A stretch of DNA of 19,771 bases, taken from the NCBI GenBank assembly GCA_900769695.1, contig CAAGHO010000050.1:1-19771 (forward strand), in the 5' to 3' direction. The notes under the pieces are model-generated. The model worked only from the letters and a program-made list of their open reading frames with translations, did not search any database and was not told the DNA's origin. This document shows positions 6,259 through 15,200 of this stretch, one piece after another (positions within the stretch are counted from its first letter, which is position 1; every line of letters starts with the position of its first letter). The translations under genes were made by a program, and so were the position numbers. The DNA is from Bacilli bacterium. Its GTDB lineage: Bacteria > Bacillota_I > Bacilli_A > RF39 > UBA660.

Positions 6259-8418
6259 TTATTTTTTATTTTTCTTTGGCGCTAAAGCTTCTTTTCTAGA
6301 GAAATTTTGTCTTCCTTTTTTATCCGGACCAATTGCCTTAACTACAATTGTATCTCCTACTTTAACAACATCTTCTGTTTTTTCTACTCTTTCATTAGAA
6401 AGTTGAGAAATATGAACTAATCCTTCACATCCAGGCCAAATTTGAACAAAACAACCAAAATCTTCTACTTTAACAACTTTTGCTTCGTAAATTTCACCAA
6501 TTTCTACTTCACGAACAACGTTTAAAATCATTTCTTTTGTTTTTTCAATAATGTCCTTATCAGTATGATAGATTACTACTCTACCATCATCTTCTAAATC
6601 CACCTTAACAGCATTTATATTATTAACATCTAAAACGTTAGAAGCTTCACAAATAATCTTAGTAATTGTTTCTCCACCTCTACCAATAACATCTTTGATT
6701 TTTGCTGGATCAATCATAAATATTTCTGTTTTTGGTGCATATTTAGATACTTCTTTACGAGGTTCTTTTATTTGTTTTTGGATAACTTCAAGAATTTCTA
6801 AACGTGCTTTTTTTGCTTGTTTTAAAGCTTTTTCTAATATTTCTTTAGTAATACCTTTTATTTTTATATCCATTTGTAAAGCACAAATTCCTTTTTTAGT
6901 ACCTGCAACTTTAAAATCCATATCTCCTAAATGATCTTCCATACCTTGAATATCAGTAAGAATTGTATAATCATCTCCTGATGTAATTAATCCCATTGCA
7001 ATTCCTGCAACTGGAGCTTTGATTGGAACTCCTGCTGCCATAAGTGACATACATCCAGCACAAATTGAAGCTTGAGATGATGATCCGTTTGATTCTAGAA
7101 TTTCTGAAACAACACGAATTGTATATGGAAATTCTTCTTCATTTGGAATTACTTGAAGAAGTGCTTTTTCACCTAAAGCTCCATGTCCAATTTCACGACG
7201 ACCTGGTGCTCCATATCTTCCTGTTTCACCTACTGAAAATTGTGGAAAATTATAATGTAACATAAAACGTTTTTGATCTTCTAATCCAAGTCCATCTAAT
7301 ACTTGATGTTCACCTAAAGCTCCAAGTGTAGTTACTGATAAACTTTGAGTTTCACCTCTTGTAAATAAAGCAGAGCCATGAGTTCTTGGAAGTAAGTCTA
7401 TATCTGTTGATAATGGTCTTATTTCATCCATCTTTCTTCCATCTGCACGAATGTGTTCTTTTACAACAATATTTCTAAATAGTCTATATTCAATATCACC
7501 TAAAATTGAATTTAATTTAACAACAAGTTCTTTTAACTCATCACTATTCATATCATCTTGATGTAATAAAGTATATTTTGAAATAACATCTTCTTTAATC
7601 TCATCGATAGTATTATATTTTTCTTGTTTATCCTTAATTCTTAAAGCCTTATCTAATTTTTCTTCTACTAAGCTATTAACTTCTTCTCTTAATTCTTTAG
7701 TTATTTCAAGAGTTTCATATTCCATTTTTTCTTCACCAATTTCAGAAATAATTTCTTCTTGGAAAGTAATTAACTTTTTAATAGCTTCATGTCCAAACAT
7801 AAGAGCTTCTAACATAGTTTTTTCATCTACTTCTTTGGCACTTGATTCAACCATGTTAATAGCATCTTTTGTACCTGCAACTGTTAAATCTAGGCATGAT
7901 TTTTCTAATTCTTCTGGAGTTGGATTGATAATAAATTCATCATCTACAAGTCCAACTTTAACTCCTGCGATTGGTCCATTAAATGGTATTTTAGAAATAC
8001 TTGTAGCCAAACTTGAACCAAACATAGCAGTAAGTTCTGGTGAACAATCTTGGTCTACAGAAAGTACTGTATTAATAATTTGAACTTCATTTTTGAATCC
8101 TTCTGGGAATAATGGTCTCATTGGTCTATCAATCATTCTAGCTGCTAAAGTCGCATTTTCAGAAGGTCTTCCTTCACGTTTTATAAATCCTCCTGGAATT
8201 TTTCCAACAGAATATAATTTTTCTTGATAATTAACTGTTAATGGAAAAAAATCAGATAATAGATTAACATTTTTATTAACAACTACTGCAGTTAAAACAA
8301 CAGTATCATTATATCTAACTAAAACACTACCAGTTGCTTGTTTAGCAAGTTCTCCATGCTCTACTATAATTTTTCTTCCATAAAAATCTAATTTAAATAC
8401 TTTTTTACATTTTTTCAT
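6259..8418 (-). CDS. pnp: Polyribonucleotide nucleotidyltransferase (PNPase)
   Basis: Phosphorolytic 3'-5' exoribonuclease of mRNA turnover. Full length at 719 residues with the usual order: first RNase PH domain (about 8-145), helical middle domain (about 240-310), second RNase PH domain (about 320-530) with the active-site stretch TSGDDYTILTDIQGMEDHLG at 479-498 and DMDFKVAGT, KH domain with VIGRGGETI at 577-585, and S1 domain from about 641 (GEIYEAKVVKVEDFGCFVQI). The signature FPQFSVGETGRYGAPGRREIGHG is present at about 391-413. The ATG has AGAGGTAGG upstream. It follows rpsO as in most bacteria, with a terminator between the two genes and no clear promoter of its own, so it is probably expressed by read-through. 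Confidence 0.98.
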   Translation of the reverse strand: MKKCKKVFKLDFYGRKIIVEHGELAKQATGSVLVRYNDTVVLTAVVVNKNVNLLSDFFPLTVNYQEKLYSVGKIPGGFIKREGRPSENATLAARMIDRPMRPLFPEGFKNEVQIINTVLSVDQDCSPELTAMFGSSLATSISKIPFNGPIAGVKVGLVDDEFIINPTPEELEKSCLDLTVAGTKDAINMVESSAKEVDEKTMLEALMFGHEAIKKLITFQEEIISEIGEEKMEYETLEITKELREEVNSLVEEKLDKALRIKDKQEKYNTIDEIKEDVISKYTLLHQDDMNSDELKELVVKLNSILGDIEYRLFRNIVVKEHIRADGRKMDEIRPLSTDIDLLPRTHGSALFTRGETQSLSVTTLGALGEHQVLDGLGLEDQKRFMLHYNFPQFSVGETGRYGAPGRREIGHGALGEKALLQVIPNEEEFPYTIRVVSEILESNGSSSQASICAGCMSLMAAGVPIKAPVAGIAMGLITSGDDYTILTDIQGMEDHLGDMDFKVAGTKKGICALQMDIKIKGITKEILEKALKQAKKARLEILEVIQKQIKEPRKEVSKYAPKTEIFMIDPAKIKDVIGRGGETITKIICEASNVLDVNNINAVKVDLEDDGRVVIYHTDKDIIEKTKEMILNVVREVEIGEIYEAKVVKVEDFGCFVQIWPGCEGLVHISQLSNERVEKTEDVVKVGDTIVVKAIGPDKKGRQNFSRKEALAPKKNKK

Positions 8419-8441
8419 ATCCTACCTCTTCTATATCCTAG

Positions 8442-8471
8442 AAAAAAAAGACACTAAAAATATAAGTGTCT
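8442..8471 (-). terminator. Terminator/attenuator between rpsO and pnp
   Basis: A perfect 7-bp stem (AGACACT at 8449-8455, AGTGTCT at 8465-8471) with a 9-nt loop is followed on the minus strand by eight T. The stem overlaps the rpsO stop codon. It should limit read-through into pnp. Confidence 0.8.
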
Positions 8472-8739
8472 ACTTTCTTAATCCTAATTTTTGAATAACT
8501 TCACGATATTTAGCAACATCTTTTTTAGCTAAATATTGTAACATATTACGACGTTGTCCAACTTTCTTTAAAAGACCTCTTCTTGAATGATAATCATGAA
8601 TATGTTCTTTTAAATGTTCTGTTAAATCGTTAATTTCTTTTGTAAGAATAGCGATTTGAACTTCTGCTGAACCAGTATCCTTTTCGTCTCTAGCAAATTC
8701 ACTAACAATCTTTGCTTTTTCTGCTTTTGTTAATGCCAT
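8470..8739 (-). CDS. rpsO: Ribosomal protein S15
   Basis: Primary 16S rRNA-binding protein of the small subunit, contacting the central domain. The 89 residues match the family throughout: MALTKAEKAKIVSEFARDE, DTGSAEVQIAILTKEINDL, HIHDYHSRRGLLKKVGQRR, NMLQYLAKKD and the basic end LGLRK. I start at the ATG at 8737-8739 because the family begins with this methionine and AGGAAGTG lies upstream; an extension of three codons is possible in frame but is not supported. It has its own promoter (8825-8853) and a leader of about 80 nt, and precedes pnp. Confidence 0.98.
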   Translation of the reverse strand: MALTKAEKAKIVSEFARDEKDTGSAEVQIAILTKEINDLTEHLKEHIHDYHSRRGLLKKVGQRRNMLQYLAKKDVAKYREVIQKLGLRK

Positions 8740-8818
8740 TATTAACACTTCCTTTCTTATAACAATTCACTTATTCCAAGTAAAGAGTCGGAAATTCTCT
8801 AAACTGAGAACAAGTAGC
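8740..8818 (-). promoter_or_regulatory. rpsO 5' leader with two hairpins, candidate S15 autoregulatory site
   Basis: The predicted rpsO leader can fold two hairpins on the minus strand: TTCTC/GAGAA (8795-8810, 6-nt loop) and a 7-bp stem with one G-U pair (8766-8784, 5-nt loop). S15 represses its own mRNA through leader structures in several bacteria. The folds differ between lineages, and I cannot match this one to a known class. Confidence 0.3.
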
Positions 8819-8824
8819 AAATAT

Positions 8825-8853
8825 AATATACTAAACTTTTCTTAATTTGTCTA
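8825..8853 (-). promoter_or_regulatory. rpsO promoter
   Basis: On the minus strand, TAGACA (8848-8853, five of six) and TATATT (8825-8830, five of six) are separated by exactly 17 nt. It lies just downstream of the VanY-TruB stop, with no terminator between them, so read-through from that gene is also possible. Confidence 0.6.
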
Positions 8854-8875
8854 GCTTTTTTAGGTATATTTTTAT

Positions 8876-10276
8876 TTAATTAAAGACTTTCCATGGAACT
8901 AATTTATTTTCTGAAGCCTTATATATAGCAATTAAGTTATCATTAACTATAAACAAACAAATATCTTTTATATTATAAATATTATTAATTCTTACACCAT
9001 TACTTATTTTCTTTATTATTTCTTTATCTTCTAAGTTAATAGTTTTATATTTTGAAAGTGCATCTTTAATAGATATAATTTTAAATTTGTTATTTTTTAT
9101 ATCATCCAAAGTATATGCACAATTAATAGAAAAATCACCCTGTTTAGTTCTAACTAAACTTTTCATACAAAAATATTCATCAATTGAACTTCCCATATCT
9201 CTAATCAAACTTCTAATATATGTACCCTTACTAACTAATGTCTTAAATTTGAATGTGTTATTACAACTACTAATAAAATCTATTTTTTTGATATCAACTT
9301 CTTTTTTTGGTAAAACTACCTCTTTATATTCTCTAGCATATTGATATAGTTTTTTACCATTTACTTTCACAGCAGAATATATTGGAACTTCTTGCAAATA
9401 CTTTTTTTGAAATGATTTACATAATTTTTCATAATCAATATTTTCTTTTGGTTCTTTCTTATTTATGATTTTTCCCGTAATATCAAGACTATCAGTATCT
9501 AAACCAATTTCTACTTCAGCAATATATTCTTTTTCATAAGAAGTCAAAAGTTCTCCAATTTTTGTTGCTTTTCCCATGGTTAATACAAGAACACCTTCAG
9601 ACATTGGATCAAGAGTTCCTGTATGACCTATTTTTTTGATACCTAAAATTTTGCTTACTTCATTAACAACATCACGTGAAGTCATATCTTTTTCTTTATT
9701 TACCACAAGTACTCCTGAAAAGTTTGAAAGATATTCTTCTAATGTTAAGTTGTTGTTATAAATAATAGATGCAACTACTTCTCCCACATATCTTATATGC
9801 CAAGGTTCATAGTTATATCCAGTTACATCTTCTTTATTTTTTGGATATCTTAAAATAAAACCAAATTCATGTAAATATTTATGAAAATCCAAAAATATAT
9901 CATCGTAAGAGAATAAATCATCATTTTCTATAATAAATTTATCATTTACTTTTAAACATAAATCAATCGCAAGTCCTGTATAGTGCTCACTTGCTCCAAC
10001 AGGAGCAACGAAATTATCTACATATTCTTTTCCATACTTCAAAGTATACTCCTCAATTATTTTTTGTTGTTCTTCTAAACTTCTATAAGCGGAATTTATT
10101 TCAATATAAATATTTTTACTTTCTAAAAACTGTTTTAACTTTAGGTATGCCTCCAAAGTATTTTTTTCTATTTTCACTACCTCATTCAAATTTGTTTTAT
10201 AATCTACTAGTTCTAAATACTTAAAATACTTGTCTTTTACCTGATTTTTTTTATTTACTAAAGTAACATAATTCAC
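8876..10276 (-). CDS. truB: VanY-type D,D-carboxypeptidase fused to tRNA pseudouridine synthase B (TruB)
   Basis: One continuous frame of 466 codons. The N-terminal part (about 30-180) has the M15/VanY signature: SAYRS with its Arg near 65, zinc ligands in SEHYTGLAID (His98, Asp105), and EPWH (catalytic Glu157, zinc His160). It has no signal peptide, which is odd for an enzyme that normally trims peptidoglycan stems outside the cell. From about residue 186 the protein is a complete TruB: GVLVVNKEKDMTSRDVV, GHTGTLDPMSEGVL with catalytic Asp223, VPIYSAVKVNGKKLY, GTYIRSLIRDMG, then a short C-terminal domain. TruB makes pseudouridine 55 in tRNA. I use the GTG at 10274-10276, with GGTGA 5 nt upstream; a TTG at 10288 would add four residues. 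A TATAAT at 10293-10298 lies just upstream. AGGAG followed 5 nt later by an in-frame GTG (9704-9706) at the domain border could start TruB alone. Confidence 0.9.
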   Translation of the reverse strand: MNYVTLVNKKNQVKDKYFKYLELVDYKTNLNEVVKIEKNTLEAYLKLKQFLESKNIYIEINSAYRSLEEQQKIIEEYTLKYGKEYVDNFVAPVGASEHYTGLAIDLCLKVNDKFIIENDDLFSYDDIFLDFHKYLHEFGFILRYPKNKEDVTGYNYEPWHIRYVGEVVASIIYNNNLTLEEYLSNFSGVLVVNKEKDMTSRDVVNEVSKILGIKKIGHTGTLDPMSEGVLVLTMGKATKIGELLTSYEKEYIAEVEIGLDTDSLDITGKIINKKEPKENIDYEKLCKSFQKKYLQEVPIYSAVKVNGKKLYQYAREYKEVVLPKKEVDIKKIDFISSCNNTFKFKTLVSKGTYIRSLIRDMGSSIDEYFCMKSLVRTKQGDFSINCAYTLDDIKNNKFKIISIKDALSKYKTINLEDKEIIKKISNGVRINNIYNIKDICLFIVNDNLIAIYKASENKLVPWKVFN

Positions 10277-10350
10277 AAATATCACCAAAAATATTATACC
10301 ATATCATTCACTTTACCAATAAGTAATTTGTAAATATAATGAAACTTACT

Positions 10351-10383
10351 AAAAAAGAATCAATTATCACTTAAAACATTCTT
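10351..10383 (-). terminator. Weak terminator after the RhuM-Fic pseudogene
   Basis: AAGAAT (10355-10360) and ATTCTT (10378-10383) can pair across a 17-nt loop, followed on the minus strand by six T. The short stem and long loop make this uncertain. Confidence 0.35.
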
Positions 10384-10417
10384 ATTTTATAGATTAAATT
10401 CTTAATTTTTTATCATC

Positions 10418-11350
10418 TTAACTTAGAAAATTAACAACTAAATCAACTAAAACCTCTTTTTCTTTAGGATTAGAACTAGCAATTAATAAAGTTAATGATG
10501 CCAAAGTATTATTATCAATAACTTGTTTATCATCCTTATACAAAAGATTATATGAGTTTAAAAAATAGATGAATAAAGTAGCTGCAATACGTTTATTTCC
10601 ATCAATAAAAACGTGATTTTTTACTACCATATATAACAAATTAGCACATTTTTCTTCTACAGATTCATACACATCATTACCATTAAAAGTCTGATAAATA
10701 TTACCTAAAATTGCACTTAGGCCCTTGTTTCTTTCTAAAGCAAATAAATTACTTGATTCATTAAATTTCAAATTTTTAATTACATCTATACATTCTTCAT
10801 AACTAATTATCTTATTACTTTTTCTTCCCTTTATTTTCTTTAAAGTTCTATGATCATAATCATCAAGTAAATCTAGTCCTTTTGAATAATCATTAATAAC
10901 TTTAATTATTTCTTTTATTTCACCCCCATTTTCTTCGCTATCTACTCTGCTAGCTATATCAATTAATTTTACAGTTTTTTCTAAGTATTCTAATCTTCTT
11001 TTATTAACTGCATAACCTTTTAATAAATAATCTTTTAATACATTATTTGCCCATTTTCTAAAAATGATTCCATTTTTTGATTTTACTCTATAACCAACTG
11101 AAATAATTACATCTAAATTATAATAATTAACCGGTTTATCAGTAAATTCGGAATTTCCGAATTTAGTCATAGTTTCCTTTTTTTCGAGTTCTCCTTCTTT
11201 ATAAATATTGTTAATATGCTCATTAATAGTTGATTTAGCTTTATCAAAAAGTACTGCTATTTAATTTTGATTTAACCAAACAGTTTCATCTTTCATATTT
11301 ACTTCTAATTTTACACTTTGATTTTCAAATAATATTATTTCATTTTTCAT
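10418..11350 (-). pseudogene. RhuM-family protein with Fic/Doc domain, interrupted by a nonsense codon
   Basis: The full frame is 310 codons. An ATG at 11348-11350, with GGAGTG 7 nt upstream, starts MKNEIILFENQSVKLEVNMK and continues to WLNQN, then a TAA at 11261-11263 (codon 30), then IAVLFDKAKSTINEHINNIY in the same frame. In RhuM proteins this place reads WLTQxQIAELF, so the stop is most simply a CAA-to-TAA change. After it come FGNSEF, the RhuM core VNYYNLDVIISVGYRVKS and FRKWAN...YLLKGYAVN, and a C-terminal Fic domain with the Doc-like motif HVFIDGNKRIAA at about 246-257. Fic/Doc enzymes transfer AMP or phosphate to proteins. Translation could restart at the ATG at 11168-11170 (AAGGA 4-5 nt upstream), giving 250 residues with the whole Fic domain. 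The family is mobile and often near phage defence or islands; I see no antitoxin gene beside it. Confidence 0.8.
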
Positions 11351-11394
11351 TCTTATTCACTCCTTTTTCTATTAAACAAAATTCTTTATAATGT

Positions 11395-11413
11395 TCCTTA
11401 TATTAAATAAGGA
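11395..11413. repeat. Inverted repeat upstream of the RhuM-Fic gene
   Basis: A perfect 7-bp inverted repeat, TCCTTAT and ATAAGGA, with a 5-nt centre lies 45 nt before the RhuM start. It has no T-tract, so an operator is more likely than a terminator. The rest of 11351-11500 is AT-rich with no feature I can defend. Confidence 0.3.
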
Positions 11414-11500
11414 TAACCCTCTACCAAGTTCACTATATCAAACATTTGTTTATAGTACAATCGAACAGTCTCAATTACCAAAAGTTACCAAAAAAATAGC

Positions 11501-11526
11501 AAAAAAAAAGAAGAATTAAATCTTCT
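11501..11526 (-). terminator. Rho-independent terminator of the polC operon
   Basis: A 6-bp stem (AGAAGA at 11509-11514, TCTTCT at 11521-11526) with a 6-nt loop is followed on the minus strand by nine T (11501-11509, the last also pairing in the stem). The loop contains the stop codon of the DUF1653 gene. Confidence 0.75.
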
Positions 11527-11785
11527 CAAATCTATACTTTTGTTCAACATCAGGGTATTTATCATGATCGACTTCACTAAAGAACATATCAATAGGTCTT
11601 GCATAAATACCAAAGTCACCATATTGAGCTTGATAAATAACTAATGTTTCTTTTGTTTCTGAATGAGTCGCAAAAGTTATAATTTTATATTCTTTATTTA
11701 TAAAATGTCTAAACATACTAGCATTATCTTTATCTTCTAAAACACTTATAAATTCTACATTTCTCTCATTATTAATGTATTTCAT
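11516..11785 (-). CDS. DUF1653 family protein
   Basis: An 89-residue cytoplasmic protein of unknown function. The core fits the DUF1653 pattern of a small beta-rich domain: FRHFINKEYKIITFATHSET, ETLVIYQAQYGDFGIYARP, then IDMFFSEV and a final aromatic/basic segment. Its ATG overlaps the TGA of the preceding gene by four bases (ATGA), so the two are translationally coupled and share the polC transcript. A terminator begins at its stop codon. Members of this family are widespread as single-domain proteins. The context suggests only housekeeping co-expression with polC. Confidence 0.8.
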   Translation of the reverse strand: MKYINNERNVEFISVLEDKDNASMFRHFINKEYKIITFATHSETKETLVIYQAQYGDFGIYARPIDMFFSEVDHDKYPDVEQKYRFEKI

Positions 11786-12210
11786 CTTCTTTCCCCTTTT
11801 TCATAAATGCTTTTTTCATAATTAATACGTTTTTGTCTTGCTCTATCACCTATACTATATGAGTTTTCACCACAGTTTTTACAGTAATATCTGTCGTCTG
11901 TTCTTTTCTGTTCAAAATATGTATGACCATAAAAATCACAAATTAGTGAACCCATATTTAGTTTTTTTTCTTTTAATTGTTCTAACTGTTTTTCAAGCTT
12001 CTCAATTTCACTATCTATTTTAGAGGTTTCTTTAGAAACTTCTCTTTTTAAGAACTCTTCATTTAACAACAAATTAAGAACATCTTGATATGGCAATTCA
12101 AATCTTTCACTTACTTGTCTTACTTGCTTTGAAAAACTATCTAGTTCTACTTCTCCTATTCTATTGTGTAATTTTCTTAAAATATCTGCTAGTTCTGTAG
12201 TCATTTGCAT
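11782..12210 (-). CDS. Unrecognised 142-aa coiled-coil protein with zinc-knuckle-like cysteines
   Basis: I do not recognise the family. Residues 1-55 are helical and charged. About 58-88 form a heptad-rich coiled coil (SKIDSEIEKLEKQLEQLKEK). Residues 88-125 hold CDFYGH followed about 20 residues later by YYCKNCGENSYS, an arrangement able to bind zinc (Cys, His, Cys-x2-Cys). The basic tail RARQKRINYEKSIYEKGERR may contact nucleic acid. The ATG lies 12 nt after the polC stop, with a full AGGAGG 8 nt upstream that overlaps that stop, so it is co-transcribed with polC. Codon use and composition look native. Confidence 0.8.
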   Translation of the reverse strand: MQMTTELADILRKLHNRIGEVELDSFSKQVRQVSERFELPYQDVLNLLLNEEFLKREVSKETSKIDSEIEKLEKQLEQLKEKKLNMGSLICDFYGHTYFEQKRTDDRYYCKNCGENSYSIGDRARQKRINYEKSIYEKGERR

Positions 12211-12222
12211 AATATACGCCTC

Positions 12223-15200
12223 CTAAAATAATGATAATTGATTTGATTCTGGTAAATCTTTTAAAACACCCATATCTAGCATTTTTTCAACTAATGTTTT
12301 TGATACTTTTCCGCGAGATTGAATATCTTCAATACTTAAGAATGGTTTTATTTCACGTTCACGGACAATATTTTGAGCAACTGTATCTCCAAGTCCATCT
12401 ATAGCATTAAATGGTGGATAAATTTCTGTATCACTCACTGCTTTCCAAACTGTTGCTTCACTCTTATATAAATCAACGTTTAAAAATTTAATTCCACGAG
12501 CTGTTGCTTCTAGTGCTACCTTCAAACTTTCAGATTGGCCATTTTCCTTATTAGTAGCTTCATAACCCTTAGCTTGAATATCTAAAATTCTTTGGCGGAT
12601 TGTATCATATCCTTTAATCATTGCCTCCACATCAACATCAGTTGCCTTAGATGTTAACCATGAAGCATAGAAATATACAGGCATATGAACTTTATACCAA
12701 GCAATTCTAAAGGCACTAATAACGTATGCAGCAGCATGAGCCTTTGGGAACATGTACTTAATTTTAGCACATGAATTAATAAACCATTCAGGAATATCAG
12801 CTTCTTTCATAACCTCTACATGACTTTTCCAAGTTTCTGGATCTTTAGAAGCACGTCCTTTACGAACAAACTCCATTATTTTGAAGGCCTTAATTGGTTT
12901 TACACCATGATACATCAAATAAACCATAATATCATCACGACAGCCAATAGTTTCAGAAAATGGTACAACATTATTTTGAATCAATTCTTGTGCATTACCA
13001 AGCCAAACGTCAGTACCATGAGAAAGTCCTGAAATTTTAATAAGTTCAGCAAAAGTCTTTGGTTTTGTATCTTCAACTAATTTAATAGTAAAAGCAGTTC
13101 CAAATTCAGGAATTCCTAAAGTTCCTGTATTACACATAATCTGATCTGTAGTAACACCAAGTGCTTCTGTAGATGTAAAAATACTCATTGTTGCCTTATC
13201 ATCTAGTGGAACTTTCATAATATCAGTACCAGATTGTAGTTGAATAAGTCTTAACTGTGTTGGATCAGAATGTCCCAAAATATCTAGTTTTAATACACAT
13301 TGGTCGATAGCATGGTAATCAAAGTGAGTTGTTCGCCATTCAGCAGTTGCATCTTCTGCCGGAAATTGGAACGGTGTAAAGTCATATACATCCATATAAT
13401 CAGGGATAACAACAATTCCACCTGGATGTTGACCTGTAGTTCTTTTAACACCAGTACAACCTAGAGCAAGACGTTCAACTTCTGCTGTACGCATATCACC
13501 AATTCCATGTTCTTCACAATAACCTTTAACATATCCAAAAGCAGTTTTATCAGCTACTGTACCAATAGTACCAGCACGATATACATTATCTTCACCAAAA
13601 AGGACTTTAGTATAAGCATGAGCACTTGCCTGATTTAAATCTGAGAAGTTAAGATCAATATCTGGAACTTTATCAGCATTAAATCCTAAGAAAGTCGCAA
13701 AAGGCATATCTTGTCCATCTTTAAGCATTGGAATATGGCAATTAGGGCATTCCTTATCAGGTAAATCAAATCCTGATGAATATGTAGAACCTAAAGCTTT
13801 TCCATCTTCATCATCAAAAATACTTAATTTACACTTACTACAACGATAGTGAGCAGCAAGTGGATTAACTTCAGTAATACCCATCATTGTTGCAACGAAA
13901 CTTGATCCAACTGAACCACGGGAACCAACTAAATAACCTTCATCATTAGAATGTTTTACAAGTCTTTGAGCAATCAAATAAATAGGATCAAATCCTCCAC
14001 CGATAATTCCACCTAAATCTTTATTTAATTGTTTTTCTAATCCTTCGCTATCTAACTCTTCCTCACTAGTATTTTTAATATATTCTCTAACTAAGTCTTT
14101 AACAGCATCAAAACCTTTTAAAATAACTTCATGTAAATTTTTAAAAGATTCTTTTTCAAAACTTTCTTCATCTAATTTTTTGTCTTTTAACTTTTCTTTT
14201 ACACTTCTTAAAACAATATCCCCGTATAACTCTGTTGCGATACGTTCTTCTATTGAATGAGGAAGTTCTTCACCATACCAATCCTTAGCTTTTGTATAAA
14301 CTAAGTCAGTAACAACACGAGGACAGTCCAAATAGCTTTTTCCATCATCACTTTTAACTCTTGGTGAAAAAGGAATACCACCAGTATCTATGATAACTTC
14401 AATTATTTCTATCATATCAGCTATTTTATTTGGGTTATCAATAACTATTTTATGGATTAATTCTTCATTCTCTAAGAATTTAAAATCATCTAACATTTCA
14501 TTTGTTGTTCTAAAATGATTTGAAGGTATTTCTTTAATATTGTTTCTCGCAAGTGGATGTCTTCCTCCACCAGGTACTTTTTGATTAACAATAATTTCAC
14601 GATAAATTTTATCATCTCGTTTTATATGATGAACATCACCTGTTGCAACTATAAACTTACCAGAAGCTTCTGTAACACGAATAATTTTTTGTAAATGAGC
14701 AGCAAGTTCTACTTTAGTTGTAAAGTCACCCGATTGAATTAAATGATCATAACATTCTATTGGTTGAACTTCTACATAATCATAGAATCTAATTATATTA
14801 GAAAGTTCATCTTCACTCTTACTTCTAGCCTCTATAAACACTTCACTTTCATAACAACCACTACCTATTAATAAACCTTCTCTATTTTTTTCAATTTCAC
14901 TTCTTAAAATTCTTGGAGTTTTATATAAGTAAGTAGTATTTGCTAAAGAAACAAGTTTGAATAAATTCTTTAAGCCTGTTTTATTCTTAACTAAAATATT
15001 TACATGATAACTACGTCCATATTTATGAATTTCTTCACGAGATACTAATTCATCTAGTTGATTCATATTTTCAATATGTCTATTATCTAGTTTTTCTAAC
15101 ATTTTATGGAAAACTAAAGCAGTTCCTAAAGCATCATAATCTCCTCTATGGTGAGCATTTTCATCCCATGGAACTTGATATCTTTTAACAAGTGCTGATA

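Noticed and set aside
11261..11263. Stop-codon reassignment (TAA as Gln) to explain the RhuM interruption
   Set aside because: TAA ends smc, pnp, yqeY, the VanY-TruB gene and others at their normal lengths, so TAA is a stop here.
11782..11784. Mycoplasma-type code with TGA as Trp
   Set aside because: TGA closes the 142-aa gene in a normal ATGA overlap, and tryptophans in PolC and other conserved proteins are TGG.
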